Below, piece after piece: positions 20,080 through 29,493 of a stretch of 64,000 nucleotides of DNA. The position numbers and the translations under genes are program-made. This stretch comes from Thermoproteota archaeon. Its GTDB lineage: Archaea > Thermoproteota > Thermoprotei_A > Sulfolobales > NBVN01. Within the stretch, counting starts at the first letter, position 1; each line of letters begins with the position of its first letter. The notes under the pieces are model-generated. The model worked only from the letters and a program-made list of their open reading frames with translations, had not been told where the DNA came from and did no database searches. The stretch covers positions 121,080 to 185,079 of the forward strand of contig JAUQPH010000003.1 of assembly GCA_030550455.1 (NCBI GenBank), read 5' to 3'.

Positions 20080-21189
20080 ATGACAGAGTGCAGCATCGTT
20101 AAGGTTCTAGTGGGCAGAGAAACGTGGGAGAGGTTCATTTCACAAGGACTCGACAAGGTTATCTCAGTCTACTTCATTGCCTCGACCAAGGTGTCCACTA
20201 TCCCCGGTATAAGCCTTGCTGGAGCGAACCCTGAGCTAACTCTCTATACTCCAGCCCTCGACGTCGAGTACTTAACCTTAGGTGTACCAAAGTCGTTACC
20301 CGTAGTCCCGACGACACCAGATGGAATACCTACTCCGGCTCTACTAACGAAGGTGGCCCTAGAGCTCTCAGGAGTCCCGCACTTAGTCGTAGACTGTGGA
20401 AGCTATATAGACCCTCAGATACCTCACGTAGATATTCCAAGCAAAGTGGTTGGAGGGAGGATCGACCTCGAAGACTCTCTTACTCCAGAGGTTGCGTCTA
20501 AACTCTTCGAGGGTTCGAGGACTTTGGGAAAGATGCTGGGGGCTAGAAGTTCCCTCCTAGTAGTCGGTGAGTCTATGCCTGGTGGGACAACTACCGCCAT
20601 GGCCACCATGGAGGCGCTAGGCTATAGAGCAGTGGGAAGAGTGAGTAGTGCGAGTCCTTTAAATCCGCATGACCTTAAGAGAAGAGTCTTCGAGAGTGCT
20701 GTGAAAAGAGTAGGTAAGAGGCTCCCGCTAGCTGAAGCACTAGAGGCAGTGTGCCACTTCGGGGACCCCCTCCATATATCTATTACTGGTTTCCTCGCTG
20801 GAGCACTCGAGAGAGACGCTAGAGTTCTACTAGCGGGTGGTACTCAGATGTGTGCTGTACTCGCTTTAGCGAGAACTCTCGGTATACGCTTCGACGGTAG
20901 GGTGGCCATAGGCACAACTCGCTGGTTAGTTGAAGATAGAAGCTCAGACCTTTCTGGACTCGTCAAAGACATTTATCCAGAGGTTCCTGTAGTTTACGCA
21001 GATGTAGACTTCTCAAGCGTAGAGCATTGGGGGCTTAGAGCATACGAGGAAGGATACGTCAAGGAGGGAGTTGGAGCTGGTGGCACTCTAGTAATTAGCG
21101 CTCTTCTTAAAGACATTAGCTCGAGAGAACTGTTGAAGGCCGTGCAGGAAGAGTACGAGAGGATCACCAGCCTTGTCGGAAAGAGTTAG
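20080..21189 (+). CDS. cobT: UPF0284/CobT-like nicotinate-nucleotide phosphoribosyltransferase (track ORF starts 20068; ATG at 20080 preferred)
   Basis: GESMPGGTTTAMATMEALGYRAVGRVSSASPLNPH; first gene of the cobalamin operon. Confidence 0.85.
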   Translation: MTECSIVKVLVGRETWERFISQGLDKVISVYFIASTKVSTIPGISLAGANPELTLYTPALDVEYLTLGVPKSLPVVPTTPDGIPTPALLTKVALELSGVPHLVVDCGSYIDPQIPHVDIPSKVVGGRIDLEDSLTPEVASKLFEGSRTLGKMLGARSSLLVVGESMPGGTTTAMATMEALGYRAVGRVSSASPLNPHDLKRRVFESAVKRVGKRLPLAEALEAVCHFGDPLHISITGFLAGALERDARVLLAGGTQMCAVLALARTLGIRFDGRVAIGTTRWLVEDRSSDLSGLVKDIYPEVPVVYADVDFSSVEHWGLRAYEEGYVKEGVGAGGTLVISALLKDISSRELLKAVQEEYERITSLVGKS

Positions 21190-22279
21190 ACGCCTAGACT
21201 CAGATACGATACTGATAGAATTCGGCAGCCCCATGGTGGTAGTCTCAACACTTCCAGTGGTTACTCCCGACGGGCCTTCTAAAGGTGAAGTGGAGGCCAT
21301 AGTGTTCAAGAGAGTCACCAGCTATGACGTAGAGAACCCCATCAGGTACTACACGCGAGTCGCTAGAGAACTGGGCCTCAAGAAGACCCTAGTGGTCACA
21401 ACCTCAGTGTCTCTAGATGAAAAGTTTAGGTCTGTAAGAGTCGAGGAGGCCAATGCCAGTCTATACATGACCGTGAGCCTTAAGCCCCCGGTCTGCCTGG
21501 ATTCGACAACCTACCCCCCTCTTCTTCTCGGTACGATCAACGTAGTAGCAGTAGTCTACCTACCGCTAAGCTACAACGCTCTAGTAGACCTTGTTAGGAC
21601 TCTCACTGAAGCGAAGGCTTTAGCTTCATCCGACTCCCTACTACGGTGTAGGACTAGGTCGCCAGGTACTGTATCGGACTCTGTATCGGTCCTCAAGCCG
21701 TTGGGAGTAGGTGAGAGAATCGCCTTCGCCGGCATGGCTACAGATGTCGGGATGGCCCTAGCTAGAGCTGTTTATCGCGAAGTGTTAGGTGAGGCTCTCG
21801 GCAGGAGAACAGACGAGATCCTAGAGGAACTTACTGGAGTGAGCATCGGTAGACTGCTAGACTTATTCTTAGAGGTTTACTCCAGGTACCCTATACCAGG
21901 AGTAAGTATCTCTGAAGCGAGGTCCCTTGCACTTAGGTCTCTCGAGAAGGCCCTGCGCGACCCTAATGTCTGGGCCCTAATAATAGCGGCCAGAGAGCTA
22001 GACCTACACGGACTCGCGGGAAGTGTGCCTGGAGTAACTAAGGAGGAGTTCGCTAAAGACAGCAAGAGGATAGTTGCCGACGAGGTCATAGGCATGGCCT
22101 TAGCCACATATCTAGCCGGGCTCAACGGCTTGTTCACGATGTACTGGGTCGAGAGGCTGAAGGAGCGTGAGCTCGTTAACTACGGAGAGCTTGGCGTGTT
22201 CTTAGATGACGTTGTCTCGGCTTTGCTGGCGTACTTAGTAGTAGACTTACTCGCGAGGGTCGGTGGTAGTGGAGAGTAA
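21173..22279 (+). CDS. cbiS: CbiS-like bifunctional adenosylcobinamide amidohydrolase (CbiZ) / alpha-ribazole phosphatase (CobZ) fusion
   Basis: CbiZ-like N-half (VVSTLPVVTPDGPSKGE...GTINVVAVVYLPLSYNALVDLVRTLTEAKA) followed by a PgpA/CobZ-like helical C-half (VADEVIGMALATYLAGLNGLFTMYWVERLK...LDDVVSALLAYLVVDLLAR). Confidence 0.75.
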   Translation: MSERVRRLDSDTILIEFGSPMVVVSTLPVVTPDGPSKGEVEAIVFKRVTSYDVENPIRYYTRVARELGLKKTLVVTTSVSLDEKFRSVRVEEANASLYMTVSLKPPVCLDSTTYPPLLLGTINVVAVVYLPLSYNALVDLVRTLTEAKALASSDSLLRCRTRSPGTVSDSVSVLKPLGVGERIAFAGMATDVGMALARAVYREVLGEALGRRTDEILEELTGVSIGRLLDLFLEVYSRYPIPGVSISEARSLALRSLEKALRDPNVWALIIAARELDLHGLAGSVPGVTKEEFAKDSKRIVADEVIGMALATYLAGLNGLFTMYWVERLKERELVNYGELGVFLDDVVSALLAYLVVDLLARVGGSGE

Positions 22280-22793
22280 AATCGCATGCACCGTGATGGC
22301 CGGAGGTGAAGGAAGGAGGTTCGGTGACCCGGCGAAGTTCATGGCTGAGGTATGTGGAGAACCAATCCTCTCCAGGCTCGTTAGGCAACTGAAGAGGTTC
22401 TGCTCACATGTGGTGTTAGTGCTTACTCACAGGACGTGCGAGGTTTGCTCTACCTTCAGGGATGAGCCGTTTGTCAGCTGTGTCGAGCTTCCGGGGCGAG
22501 ACTACGTTGAAGACTTGAGCATCGTCCTAAGAGCCCTCCCGAAGCCACTGCTAGTAGTAGCAGCTGACCTAGTCGTGAGCGATAAGTCCCTGCTGGACTT
22601 CGTTGAAGTAGCTTTGAGGCTTCAGGCTAGCGTAGTAACTGCTGAGGCCGTTTATGGGAGTGAGTCTCAGCTTATAGGGCTCTCCATGTTCCACAAAGAA
22701 GGTGGAGCGTGGGTAAACGTCCCGATCGGCGGAAGCGCTGTAGATGTAGACGAGCGTGGTGATCTTGAGAGAGCTGAGAGGGTATGTAGGTAA
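22263..22793 (+). CDS. cobY: Adenosylcobinamide-phosphate guanylyltransferase
   Basis: VMAGGEGRRFGDPAKFMAEVCGEPIL nucleotidyltransferase; operon context. Confidence 0.85.
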   Translation: MVVESKIACTVMAGGEGRRFGDPAKFMAEVCGEPILSRLVRQLKRFCSHVVLVLTHRTCEVCSTFRDEPFVSCVELPGRDYVEDLSIVLRALPKPLLVVAADLVVSDKSLLDFVEVALRLQASVVTAEAVYGSESQLIGLSMFHKEGGAWVNVPIGGSAVDVDERGDLERAERVCR

Positions 22794-23883
22794 GTGTAGG
22801 AAGCACGGAGGTAGGGTACCGGAGGGTCGCTTAGACTTCTCTGCACCGCTTAATCCCCTAGGGCCTCCGGAGGTAATTAAGAGACTCATTCTTGAAGAAG
22901 TATCGAAAGGTGCTTACGGTAGGTACCCCGACTACGAGTACAATCGACTTCGAGAGGCGATTTCCGAATTCTACGACATCGAGGCGGACCAGGTAGTGCC
23001 GCTCAATGGGGCTAGCGAGGCCTTGTACCTACTCGTTCTAGCGCTTAGTCCGGACGCTTTAGTCGTTTTTGAGCCGACTTTCGGAGACCATAGATGCTTG
23101 TCTGAAGCCTTGGGACTGAGGACAGCGTCCGTGCTGTATTTCGAGTCTGGACTCAGCTACGAGCTACCGACGAGCGTTCTTAGGGGCGTGAGTGCTTCAA
23201 GCGGAGAGGGAGCTCTCGTACTGTTGTCTAACCCTAATAACCCGACTGGGGCTATACTCTCCGTAAAGAAGCTCGAAGAGGTTCTCGAGCTATTTGAAAA
23301 CTCTGTGGTAGTAGTCGACGAGGCTTATCTAGAGCTTTGTTACTCATGCGATACCGCAGGTGCTCTCAGGCTAGCGAAAAACTACGAGAACCTGGTCGTT
23401 CTTAGAAGCCTCACGAAGACGTACGCTGTTCCCGGTCTGAGGATAGGGTTTCTTTACACTTCGAACACCAAGCTGGCAAGCGTTATAGAAAACCTGAGGC
23501 CCCCGTGGAACGTTAACTCCATAGCTGAGAGAGTGTTTTCGACTGCGCTCAGAGAATACGCTGGAGAGCTAAGGTCTTTTATATCGCTATCTAGAGACGT
23601 GATTAAGTTTGAGGGAGAGTATCTTTCAGACAGGTTACGGTCCCTCGGACTGACGGTGTACACTTCTTCAGTCCCTTACGTCCTCGTAAGGCACGAGAAT
23701 ATCACGACTAGCGAGGTGATGAAGGTATTAACCCAGGTAGGTATCTACATTAGAGATGCTTCCACGTATCCAGGACTGACGCCTTATCACGCCAGGATCT
23801 CGGTAAGACTGAGAGACGAGAATGACGTCCTTATATCAGCATATAGAGAGGTGCTCCAAAGTGCGCATCTGCGGGAGGATTAG
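22756..23883 (+). CDS. cobD: CobD-type PLP-dependent L-threonine-O-3-phosphate decarboxylase / HisC-like
   Basis: LNGASEALYLLVLAL, SNPNNPTGA, VVDEAYLEL, RSLTKTYAVPGLRIG. Confidence 0.85.
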   Translation: MVILRELRGYVGKCRKHGGRVPEGRLDFSAPLNPLGPPEVIKRLILEEVSKGAYGRYPDYEYNRLREAISEFYDIEADQVVPLNGASEALYLLVLALSPDALVVFEPTFGDHRCLSEALGLRTASVLYFESGLSYELPTSVLRGVSASSGEGALVLLSNPNNPTGAILSVKKLEEVLELFENSVVVVDEAYLELCYSCDTAGALRLAKNYENLVVLRSLTKTYAVPGLRIGFLYTSNTKLASVIENLRPPWNVNSIAERVFSTALREYAGELRSFISLSRDVIKFEGEYLSDRLRSLGLTVYTSSVPYVLVRHENITTSEVMKVLTQVGIYIRDASTYPGLTPYHARISVRLRDENDVLISAYREVLQSAHLRED

Positions 23884-24655
23884 GGCGCTTATATCTCTAC
23901 TGACGAGAATACCCCTCGGAGGGCAGTCGATAGAAGAAGCTGCTGAGGTGTTCTTTCTCGTACCCTTAGTTGGAGCTCTAGAGGGACTCGTTGTGAGCTC
24001 AACGCTCACCCTCTTGGTATGGCTAGGCGTGAACCCGGTAATCGTGTCCGTCTTCTACGTCTTTATTCACATAGTGGTTACCGGCGGGATCCATCTAGAC
24101 GGCTTTGCCGATTACTCAGACGTCCTCGGCTCCCTTAAGCGGGGGGAGCAGGCCTTGCGGGTCTTGAAGGACCCGAGAAAGGGGACTTACGCCATAGTGG
24201 CAGTCTCGACGAGGTTGATTGTGGGAGTAGTGAGCCTGTATGTACTGATAGACGTCCTCGAGTTGAAGTTCGTTATCCCACTAATAGCATCTTATATAGC
24301 GTCAGCTGAGGCGATGTTCGTGAGTAGCTTCCTCGGTTTCGAAGAGCCCTATGAGGGTATGGCTAGGAGCTTTACCAGGCATTCGAAAAGCTTAGCACAC
24401 CTTTTCGGGAACACTCTGTGCTACTTGTTGCTATCCTCAGCCCTAGTAGTCTTGGGGAGTCTTGTCGGTATTAGAGTGAGCTCTGCCGCAACCCTCGCAC
24501 TCCCATTACTAGTTGGTTCCGTAGCTTCTTACGACGCAAACAAGAGGCTGGGATTCGTAAACGGAGATGTCCTAGGGTTCTCCTACGAGCTCACTAAGTC
24601 TGCATCCCTGACGTTAGTTGCGGTGCTGGTCTCGGCTAAAAACCCGGTGTGGTGA
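23822..24655 (+). CDS. cobS: Cobalamin-5'-phosphate synthase (GTG at 23861 is an alternative start)
   Basis: LLTRIPLGG..., GGIHLDGFADYSDVL...DPRKGTYAIV. Confidence 0.9.
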   Translation: MTSLYQHIERCSKVRICGRIRALISLLTRIPLGGQSIEEAAEVFFLVPLVGALEGLVVSSTLTLLVWLGVNPVIVSVFYVFIHIVVTGGIHLDGFADYSDVLGSLKRGEQALRVLKDPRKGTYAIVAVSTRLIVGVVSLYVLIDVLELKFVIPLIASYIASAEAMFVSSFLGFEEPYEGMARSFTRHSKSLAHLFGNTLCYLLLSSALVVLGSLVGIRVSSAATLALPLLVGSVASYDANKRLGFVNGDVLGFSYELTKSASLTLVAVLVSAKNPVW

Positions 24656-25592
24656 GATCATTCAGTGCTACTTCCTTGACTACCTACTTGTGCTTCTCCT
24701 CGCTACACTCATGGACTTCGCATACCCTTACCACACGGGACTCCTTCTACGTATACACCCAGTCCATACGTCCTACGTAATGGCCATCAAGCTCTGGAGG
24801 CCCTTCTCCTCGAGAGTTAGGGGAGTAGCTATATGGATTGCTGTAGTCTTGCTACACCTACTTGCCTACTCTCTCTTAGTTTACTCCTCTCTCGTCAACA
24901 GACTCCTCTTCATAGTTATCTCGGCCTACGTCTTAAAGACGTCGTTCTCTCTCAGGCTATTGTTAGACATAGTCGAGAGAGTTGCTGTATGCCTAAAGAG
25001 CGGGGACTTAGAGGGTGCTAGGTTCTGGGTGCGCCATATAGTGAGGAGAGACGTAAAGAACCTGGGGGAGCCACACCTAGCTTCTGCGGCCATAGAGTCG
25101 CTAGCGGAGAGTCTTGTCGACGGCTATGTCTCTCCACTATTCTACTACATCATCTTCGGTCCCCTCGGAGCCTTGTTCCAGAGAATTGTGAACACCCTCG
25201 ATAGTGCTCTGGGATACAAAGAGCCTAGTTTTAGAGATGCCGGCTGGTTTTCGGCGAAGGTAGACACGGTGGTAAATTATATCCCAGCTAGAGTCACAGG
25301 GCTACTCATAGCCATAGCCTCCTTGGCCTCTGGAGGCAGAATTAGGGAGGTAGTTAAGACGATGATAAAAGAGCATGGCAGAACAGAGAGCGTCAACGCA
25401 GGTTATCCTATGTCCGCCATGGCTGGAGCTCTCAATGTTAAGTTGGAGAAAATCGGGTACTACACCATAAACGGCAGTGCCAGGTGGCCTGGGTGGTCCG
25501 ACGTATTGAGAGCTCTTAGAGTGGCCAAACTTGCCGTAGTTCTATGGTTAGCTACATCTGTAGGAATTATACTTATAGCAAGCGGCTTATGA
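24618..25592 (+). CDS. cbiB: Adenosylcobinamide-phosphate synthase (true start probably downstream, about 24688)
   Basis: MDFAYPYHTGLLLRIHPV; RRDVKNLGEPHLASAAIESLAESLVDGYVSPLFYYIIFGPLGAL; GYPMSAMAGALNVKLEKIG. Confidence 0.9.
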   Translation: MRCWSRLKTRCGEIIQCYFLDYLLVLLLATLMDFAYPYHTGLLLRIHPVHTSYVMAIKLWRPFSSRVRGVAIWIAVVLLHLLAYSLLVYSSLVNRLLFIVISAYVLKTSFSLRLLLDIVERVAVCLKSGDLEGARFWVRHIVRRDVKNLGEPHLASAAIESLAESLVDGYVSPLFYYIIFGPLGALFQRIVNTLDSALGYKEPSFRDAGWFSAKVDTVVNYIPARVTGLLIAIASLASGGRIREVVKTMIKEHGRTESVNAGYPMSAMAGALNVKLEKIGYYTINGSARWPGWSDVLRALRVAKLAVVLWLATSVGIILIASGL

Positions 25593-25684
25593 GATCCCTA
25601 CAACACACCAGCCTCTTTAAGTCTCTCCAAGACTTAGCACCGATATCGATGCTCCTCAGCTTTCGAGTGATCCCTTATGGACCA

Positions 25685-26302
25685 CTAGCCCTCGACCACT
25701 CGAGCCGACGGGAGTGTAATTCCTAAGTCGTTACCTCTAGCTCCACAGTGGACTCTGGGAATCATAGTAATGGCTGATTCAAACTTGCGGAGTATCACAT
25801 CGAGAACGAGTGATGGAAGGTTTTCAACTGCTATTCGCACTAAACTAAAGCTGAGTCTTCGTTGCGACCCATAGTTTACTCTAATAGCATCAAGAGTCTC
25901 TGAGAGCGCAGCATAGCTTTCACCAATAGACCTCATGGCTATAAGCATGGACAAAAGAGTCCAGCTGGAGCAAGCCCTGCGTATGAGAATAGGGTAGATA
26001 GAGCTTGACAGGGATATCGAGCTTAGCGCTAACGAGAACAGTCTGAAGGATTGTAGAACGGTCTGATGAATCTCTACGTATCCTAGTACCGCTACCTGAA
26101 TGACCAGAGACGTGGTGAAATATATGAGGTTGAAGACAACCAACGCCCTGATCAGCCCAGCAGTTATCCTCCCGAGGGTAGCTAGAGCTAGGTATCCTAA
26201 GACTATGGAGAGCGGTAATGCGATCATGATGTCCCCGGCTAGAGCGAGAGCAATCGAAGATAAAGCAAGAAGGAGAGGTCTAACGGTGAAAGCTGACCTC
26301 AT
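25685..26302 (-). CDS. ecfT: ECF transporter T component
   Basis: CbiQ/EcfT-like hydrophobic protein with SIGESYAALSETLDAIRV...SLV, in operon with ECF ATPase and BioY. Confidence 0.75.
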   Translation of the reverse strand: MRSAFTVRPLLLALSSIALALAGDIMIALPLSIVLGYLALATLGRITAGLIRALVVFNLIYFTTSLVIQVAVLGYVEIHQTVLQSFRLFSLALSSISLSSSIYPILIRRACSSWTLLSMLIAMRSIGESYAALSETLDAIRVNYGSQRRLSFSLVRIAVENLPSLVLDVILRKFESAITMIPRVHCGARGNDLGITLPSARVVEG

Positions 26303-27519
26303 GAAAGCTTCACCACTATGTCTGGACCTAGGAACCTAGCCACTCTTGCGTCGTGTGTAGAGAACACAACCGACTTACCAGCCCTCCTGGCTTCATTGAA
26401 GGCACCACTAACGCACTCTATGGATGTGTCATCAAGACCTAACGATACTTCATCTACAACGACTAGGTCGCTAGTACCGTAAATGCCTGCGTATACGGAT
26501 AACCTCCTTATCTCCCCTAGGCTTAAGGCAGTACTGCTTGTGTTACTAACACCGACAAGACCTATGACGCTTGGATCGCAACCTAAGGCTTTCAGTGCTG
26601 AGACTACGTCACCGTTCATCCAGTAGCTCGACAGCTGAGGTACATAGAAAGCGCGCCTGTAATGCCTTCTAACAATACCCGAGCTAGGCTTTAATAACCC
26701 CAGGAGGACTCTCAATAGGGTCGTCTTCCCAGAGCCGTTTGAACCGACGACTGCCACTACCATCCCGCTATCTACTCTCAAGTCTAATCCGTCGAACACT
26801 TTAGTATTGGAGTACCTGAACCCGAGGTTGCGAGCCTCCAGGAGGACTCCTCTGGAAGCTTCAGTAGTGAGCCTAGAGTTCGAGCACCTCGTTTTAGAGC
26901 CTAGGTCGATCATTCCGTCTACCTTACTAGCGTAGTAGCCGAGCTTGTGGTCCAACACCACGACAACAGAACCGGACTTGACCGCGTAGTCCCGAAGCAC
27001 TTCGAGAACCTCTCCGAGGGTTTCTGGGTCTAGGTAGCCGGAAGGCTCGTCGACGACGACTAGCTTCTTATTTAACAGTAGTGAGAGCCCTGTCAGCACC
27101 CTAAACCTCTCTCCTGCTGATAGCTTCCTTATCTCCCTAAACATTAGGTCGCCTACGAGCCTCCTGAGTTCTGGCACTCTGTGGTGAAGTCCGTAGATGA
27201 AGAGCTCTTCGGCGGCGCTCGTGGTTAAGGTAGCCAGAGAGATGTCCTGAGGCACATAAGCGACGAGCCCGCGACGTAGAGCGTCTGCGGGTCTGTAGCC
27301 GAACACCTCAACCACCCCACTAACTCTATAGCCTCTGTAGAGCTCGGGAGCTAGGCCTACCACCACTCGGGCGAGCGTAGTCTTTCCCGTCCCACAGTCG
27401 CCACTCACTAGCCACAGTGTTCCGGGCTCCATCTCGAAGTCGAGCTCCTTAACGACCTCTCTACTCCCGATCCACACCGACAGATTCTTAGCGCGTACAC
27501 CCCTCAATGGTGTTAACAC
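26299..27519 (-). CDS. ecfA: ECF transporter ATPase with two fused ABC domains
   Basis: Two Walker A motifs (GDCGTGKTT, GSNGSGKTT), two signature motifs (LSAGERFRV, LSLGEIRRL), two Walker B motifs (VVVDEPSGYLD, VVVDEVSLGLD). Confidence 0.9.
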   Translation of the reverse strand: MLTPLRGVRAKNLSVWIGSREVVKELDFEMEPGTLWLVSGDCGTGKTTLARVVVGLAPELYRGYRVSGVVEVFGYRPADALRRGLVAYVPQDISLATLTTSAAEELFIYGLHHRVPELRRLVGDLMFREIRKLSAGERFRVLTGLSLLLNKKLVVVDEPSGYLDPETLGEVLEVLRDYAVKSGSVVVVLDHKLGYYASKVDGMIDLGSKTRCSNSRLTTEASRGVLLEARNLGFRYSNTKVFDGLDLRVDSGMVVAVVGSNGSGKTTLLRVLLGLLKPSSGIVRRHYRRAFYVPQLSSYWMNGDVVSALKALGCDPSVIGLVGVSNTSSTALSLGEIRRLSVYAGIYGTSDLVVVDEVSLGLDDTSIECVSGAFNEARRAGKSVVFSTHDARVARFLGPDIVVKLS

Positions 27520-28141
27520 CTCTACTCAAGAGAAGGGCGTATACCCTCTTAGATGCGAGGACAGCTAGGAGATGGTCCATCAGTATGTCCTGTGGTAGGA
27601 ATGCGAGCACGGCAGCAAACAACACGACCACCTCCGAGCTCCCATGCAAGCCGAAGAGCGCTGAGACTGCTCTAGCCCAGTCTAGTAAGCCCGTTGAGGA
27701 TAGAGCATAGTACCGAAAGACGAGGTACCCGAGTACATACGTCGGGACCATTCCAACGCTTGAGATAGCAGTAAGGATGGCAACATCTCTAGTACGTAGG
27801 GCTTCTAGACTCCTCCCAACTAACCTTAAGTAGGACCTAGAGAGAGCTGAAACCACGGGTGCTGAAAGCAGAAATCCCCATATGTAGCCGCCGGTGTAGC
27901 CAAACAGCAGGTGCGGTCCTCCCCTGAACCCTGCTCCTACCGGAAGAACAAAAGCGATCATAATGATGTAGAGTAAGACGGAAAGAGCGGCTTCAGCGGG
28001 AGAGAGTACCAGGGAAGTGAGGACGACTCCAAAGTTCTGAAAGGTGTAGGGTACTGGACCCACATTGAACTTCAACCACGCACCCACCGCTATAGTTGAC
28101 GCTCCGAACGCTATCAGCACGTACCGCTGAAGAGATCGCAT
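27488..28141 (-). CDS. bioY: Biotin ECF transporter S component BioY
   Basis: PVPYTFQNFGVVLTSLVLSP; GGYIWGFLLSAPVV. Confidence 0.85.
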   Translation of the reverse strand: MRSLQRYVLIAFGASTIAVGAWLKFNVGPVPYTFQNFGVVLTSLVLSPAEAALSVLLYIIMIAFVLPVGAGFRGGPHLLFGYTGGYIWGFLLSAPVVSALSRSYLRLVGRSLEALRTRDVAILTAISSVGMVPTYVLGYLVFRYYALSSTGLLDWARAVSALFGLHGSSEVVVLFAAVLAFLPQDILMDHLLAVLASKRVYALLLSRGVNTIEGCTR

Positions 28142-28186
28142 ATGAGACCGTTCACTTCAGTTTTGGAAAAATATAAAAAGCTATAG

Positions 28187-28199
28187 GTTAACAGTTAAC
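28187..28199. promoter_or_regulatory. Candidate BirA operator
   Basis: GTTAACAGTTAAC dyad between the shared AT-rich TATA region (28168-28180) and the birA ATG 28203. Confidence 0.5.
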
Positions 28200-28202
28200 T
28201 GT

Positions 28203-29162
28203 ATGTTTGCGAGGACCGCGGAGCTAGTCTTAACGAGACTGAGAGGAGGTAGGTTAGTGAGTGGTGAGTCACTGGCATCAGAGCTTGGAGTATCTAGGAC
28301 GTACGTACACAAGGTGGTCAATTGGCTCAGGAGGTGGGGTATCCCCATAGTAGCTGAGCCAGGTCTCGGGTACTACATACCTCTCGAGAACGACATAGCG
28401 AAGACCGTGGGGCTCCTGAGAGTAGTGGGGGTCGAGGCTTTAGTCACGCATATAGAGAAGTGCGTTAAGTCGTCTCAGGATATCGCTAGAGAGTTAGCCG
28501 CAGCGGGAGCCGGTAGCTGGGTGGTCGTCGTATGTGATGAAATGGTGACTGGTAGGGGTAGGCTCGGGCGTACGTGGTACGCACCACGCGGAGGTCTGTG
28601 GTTTACGGTTATATTAAGACCCGAGTTCACTGGACCCCTACATCTCTTGAGCTTAGCGGCGGGAGTCTCTGTTGCCGAGTCTCTAATAGCTTTACTCGGT
28701 GTGCAAGCTCGCGTTAAGTGGCCTAACGACGTCTTAGTCGACGATAAGAAAGTCTGCGGAATACTAATAGAGGGAGAGGCCGAGGCGGATAGGATAAAGT
28801 TGCTGTATCTAGGAATCGGGATCAACGCAAATAACGAGCTTCCACCAGAGGTTCGTGAAACAGCTACATCCATCCGCAACTTGGTTGGTGCTGAAGTTCC
28901 TCGAGCAACTCTTTTAGCAGTGATACTATCTAGGCTTAAGTCGTACTATAGCTACCTCTCAATTGGAAGAGCAGATAAAGTCATCAATTCTTGGGAAAAG
29001 CTCTCAGCAACTGTAGGTAAAACAGTGCGGGTCGTAACATTAGGTGGTGGGGAGATCGTTGGGCGCGCAGTAGCCGTCGACCGACTTGGAAGACTAGTCG
29101 TGGAGATGTCAGGGGTTAGGTACCACATAGAGTCTGGAGACGTTTACCACCTAAAGCAATAG
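28203..29162 (+). CDS. birA: Biotin-protein ligase with N-terminal HTH (BirA-type regulator)
   Basis: wHTH LASELGVSRTYVHKVVNWLRRWGI; GRGRLGRTWYAPRGGLWFT; KWPNDV; GILIEG. Confidence 0.95.
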   Translation: MFARTAELVLTRLRGGRLVSGESLASELGVSRTYVHKVVNWLRRWGIPIVAEPGLGYYIPLENDIAKTVGLLRVVGVEALVTHIEKCVKSSQDIARELAAAGAGSWVVVVCDEMVTGRGRLGRTWYAPRGGLWFTVILRPEFTGPLHLLSLAAGVSVAESLIALLGVQARVKWPNDVLVDDKKVCGILIEGEAEADRIKLLYLGIGINANNELPPEVRETATSIRNLVGAEVPRATLLAVILSRLKSYYSYLSIGRADKVINSWEKLSATVGKTVRVVTLGGGEIVGRAVAVDRLGRLVVEMSGVRYHIESGDVYHLKQ

Positions 29163-29348
29163 TGTCAACACTGGAAAGCCAAAAGCTCTAAATACACTAA
29201 GAAGTTTTATCGAGAGCAGGATGGTAGTTCTGAGGTGTACGAAAGGATCATGCTATGTTGGGCGGACGCAATCGCTATAGAGGAGGTAACCCATCGTATG
29301 CAGCTACGAATACTAACCTGTTTTCCCACCCTAAGAGGTAAATAGCGC

Positions 29349-29493
29349 GATCTCTACGGGGAGAGGCTTTAAGGCGCTTGGAGCAAGTGGAGATAGAGAT
29401 CATGGGCTAAAGGCAGATACAGAGCTCAAAATGCGGTATTGAGCATCGCTACCCTCAAGCTGTAGTCAAGAGGTGGGGAGTTGATCTGCCTTT
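29349..29493. ncRNA. Candidate structured ncRNA (strand unresolved)
   Basis: Perfect 8-bp stem 29349-29356/29394-29401 next to perfect 10-bp stem 29409-29418/29484-29493, which encloses a 6-bp hairpin 29424-29429/29439-29444; ~450-bp intergenic gap. Confidence 0.35.

Noticed and set aside
29260-29320. Possible fifth degenerate copy of the repeat core (CAGCTACGAATACTAACCTGT)
   Set aside because: Similarity to copy E (CAGCTAATACGAACCTGT) needs rearranged short blocks; not distinguishable from chance by eye.
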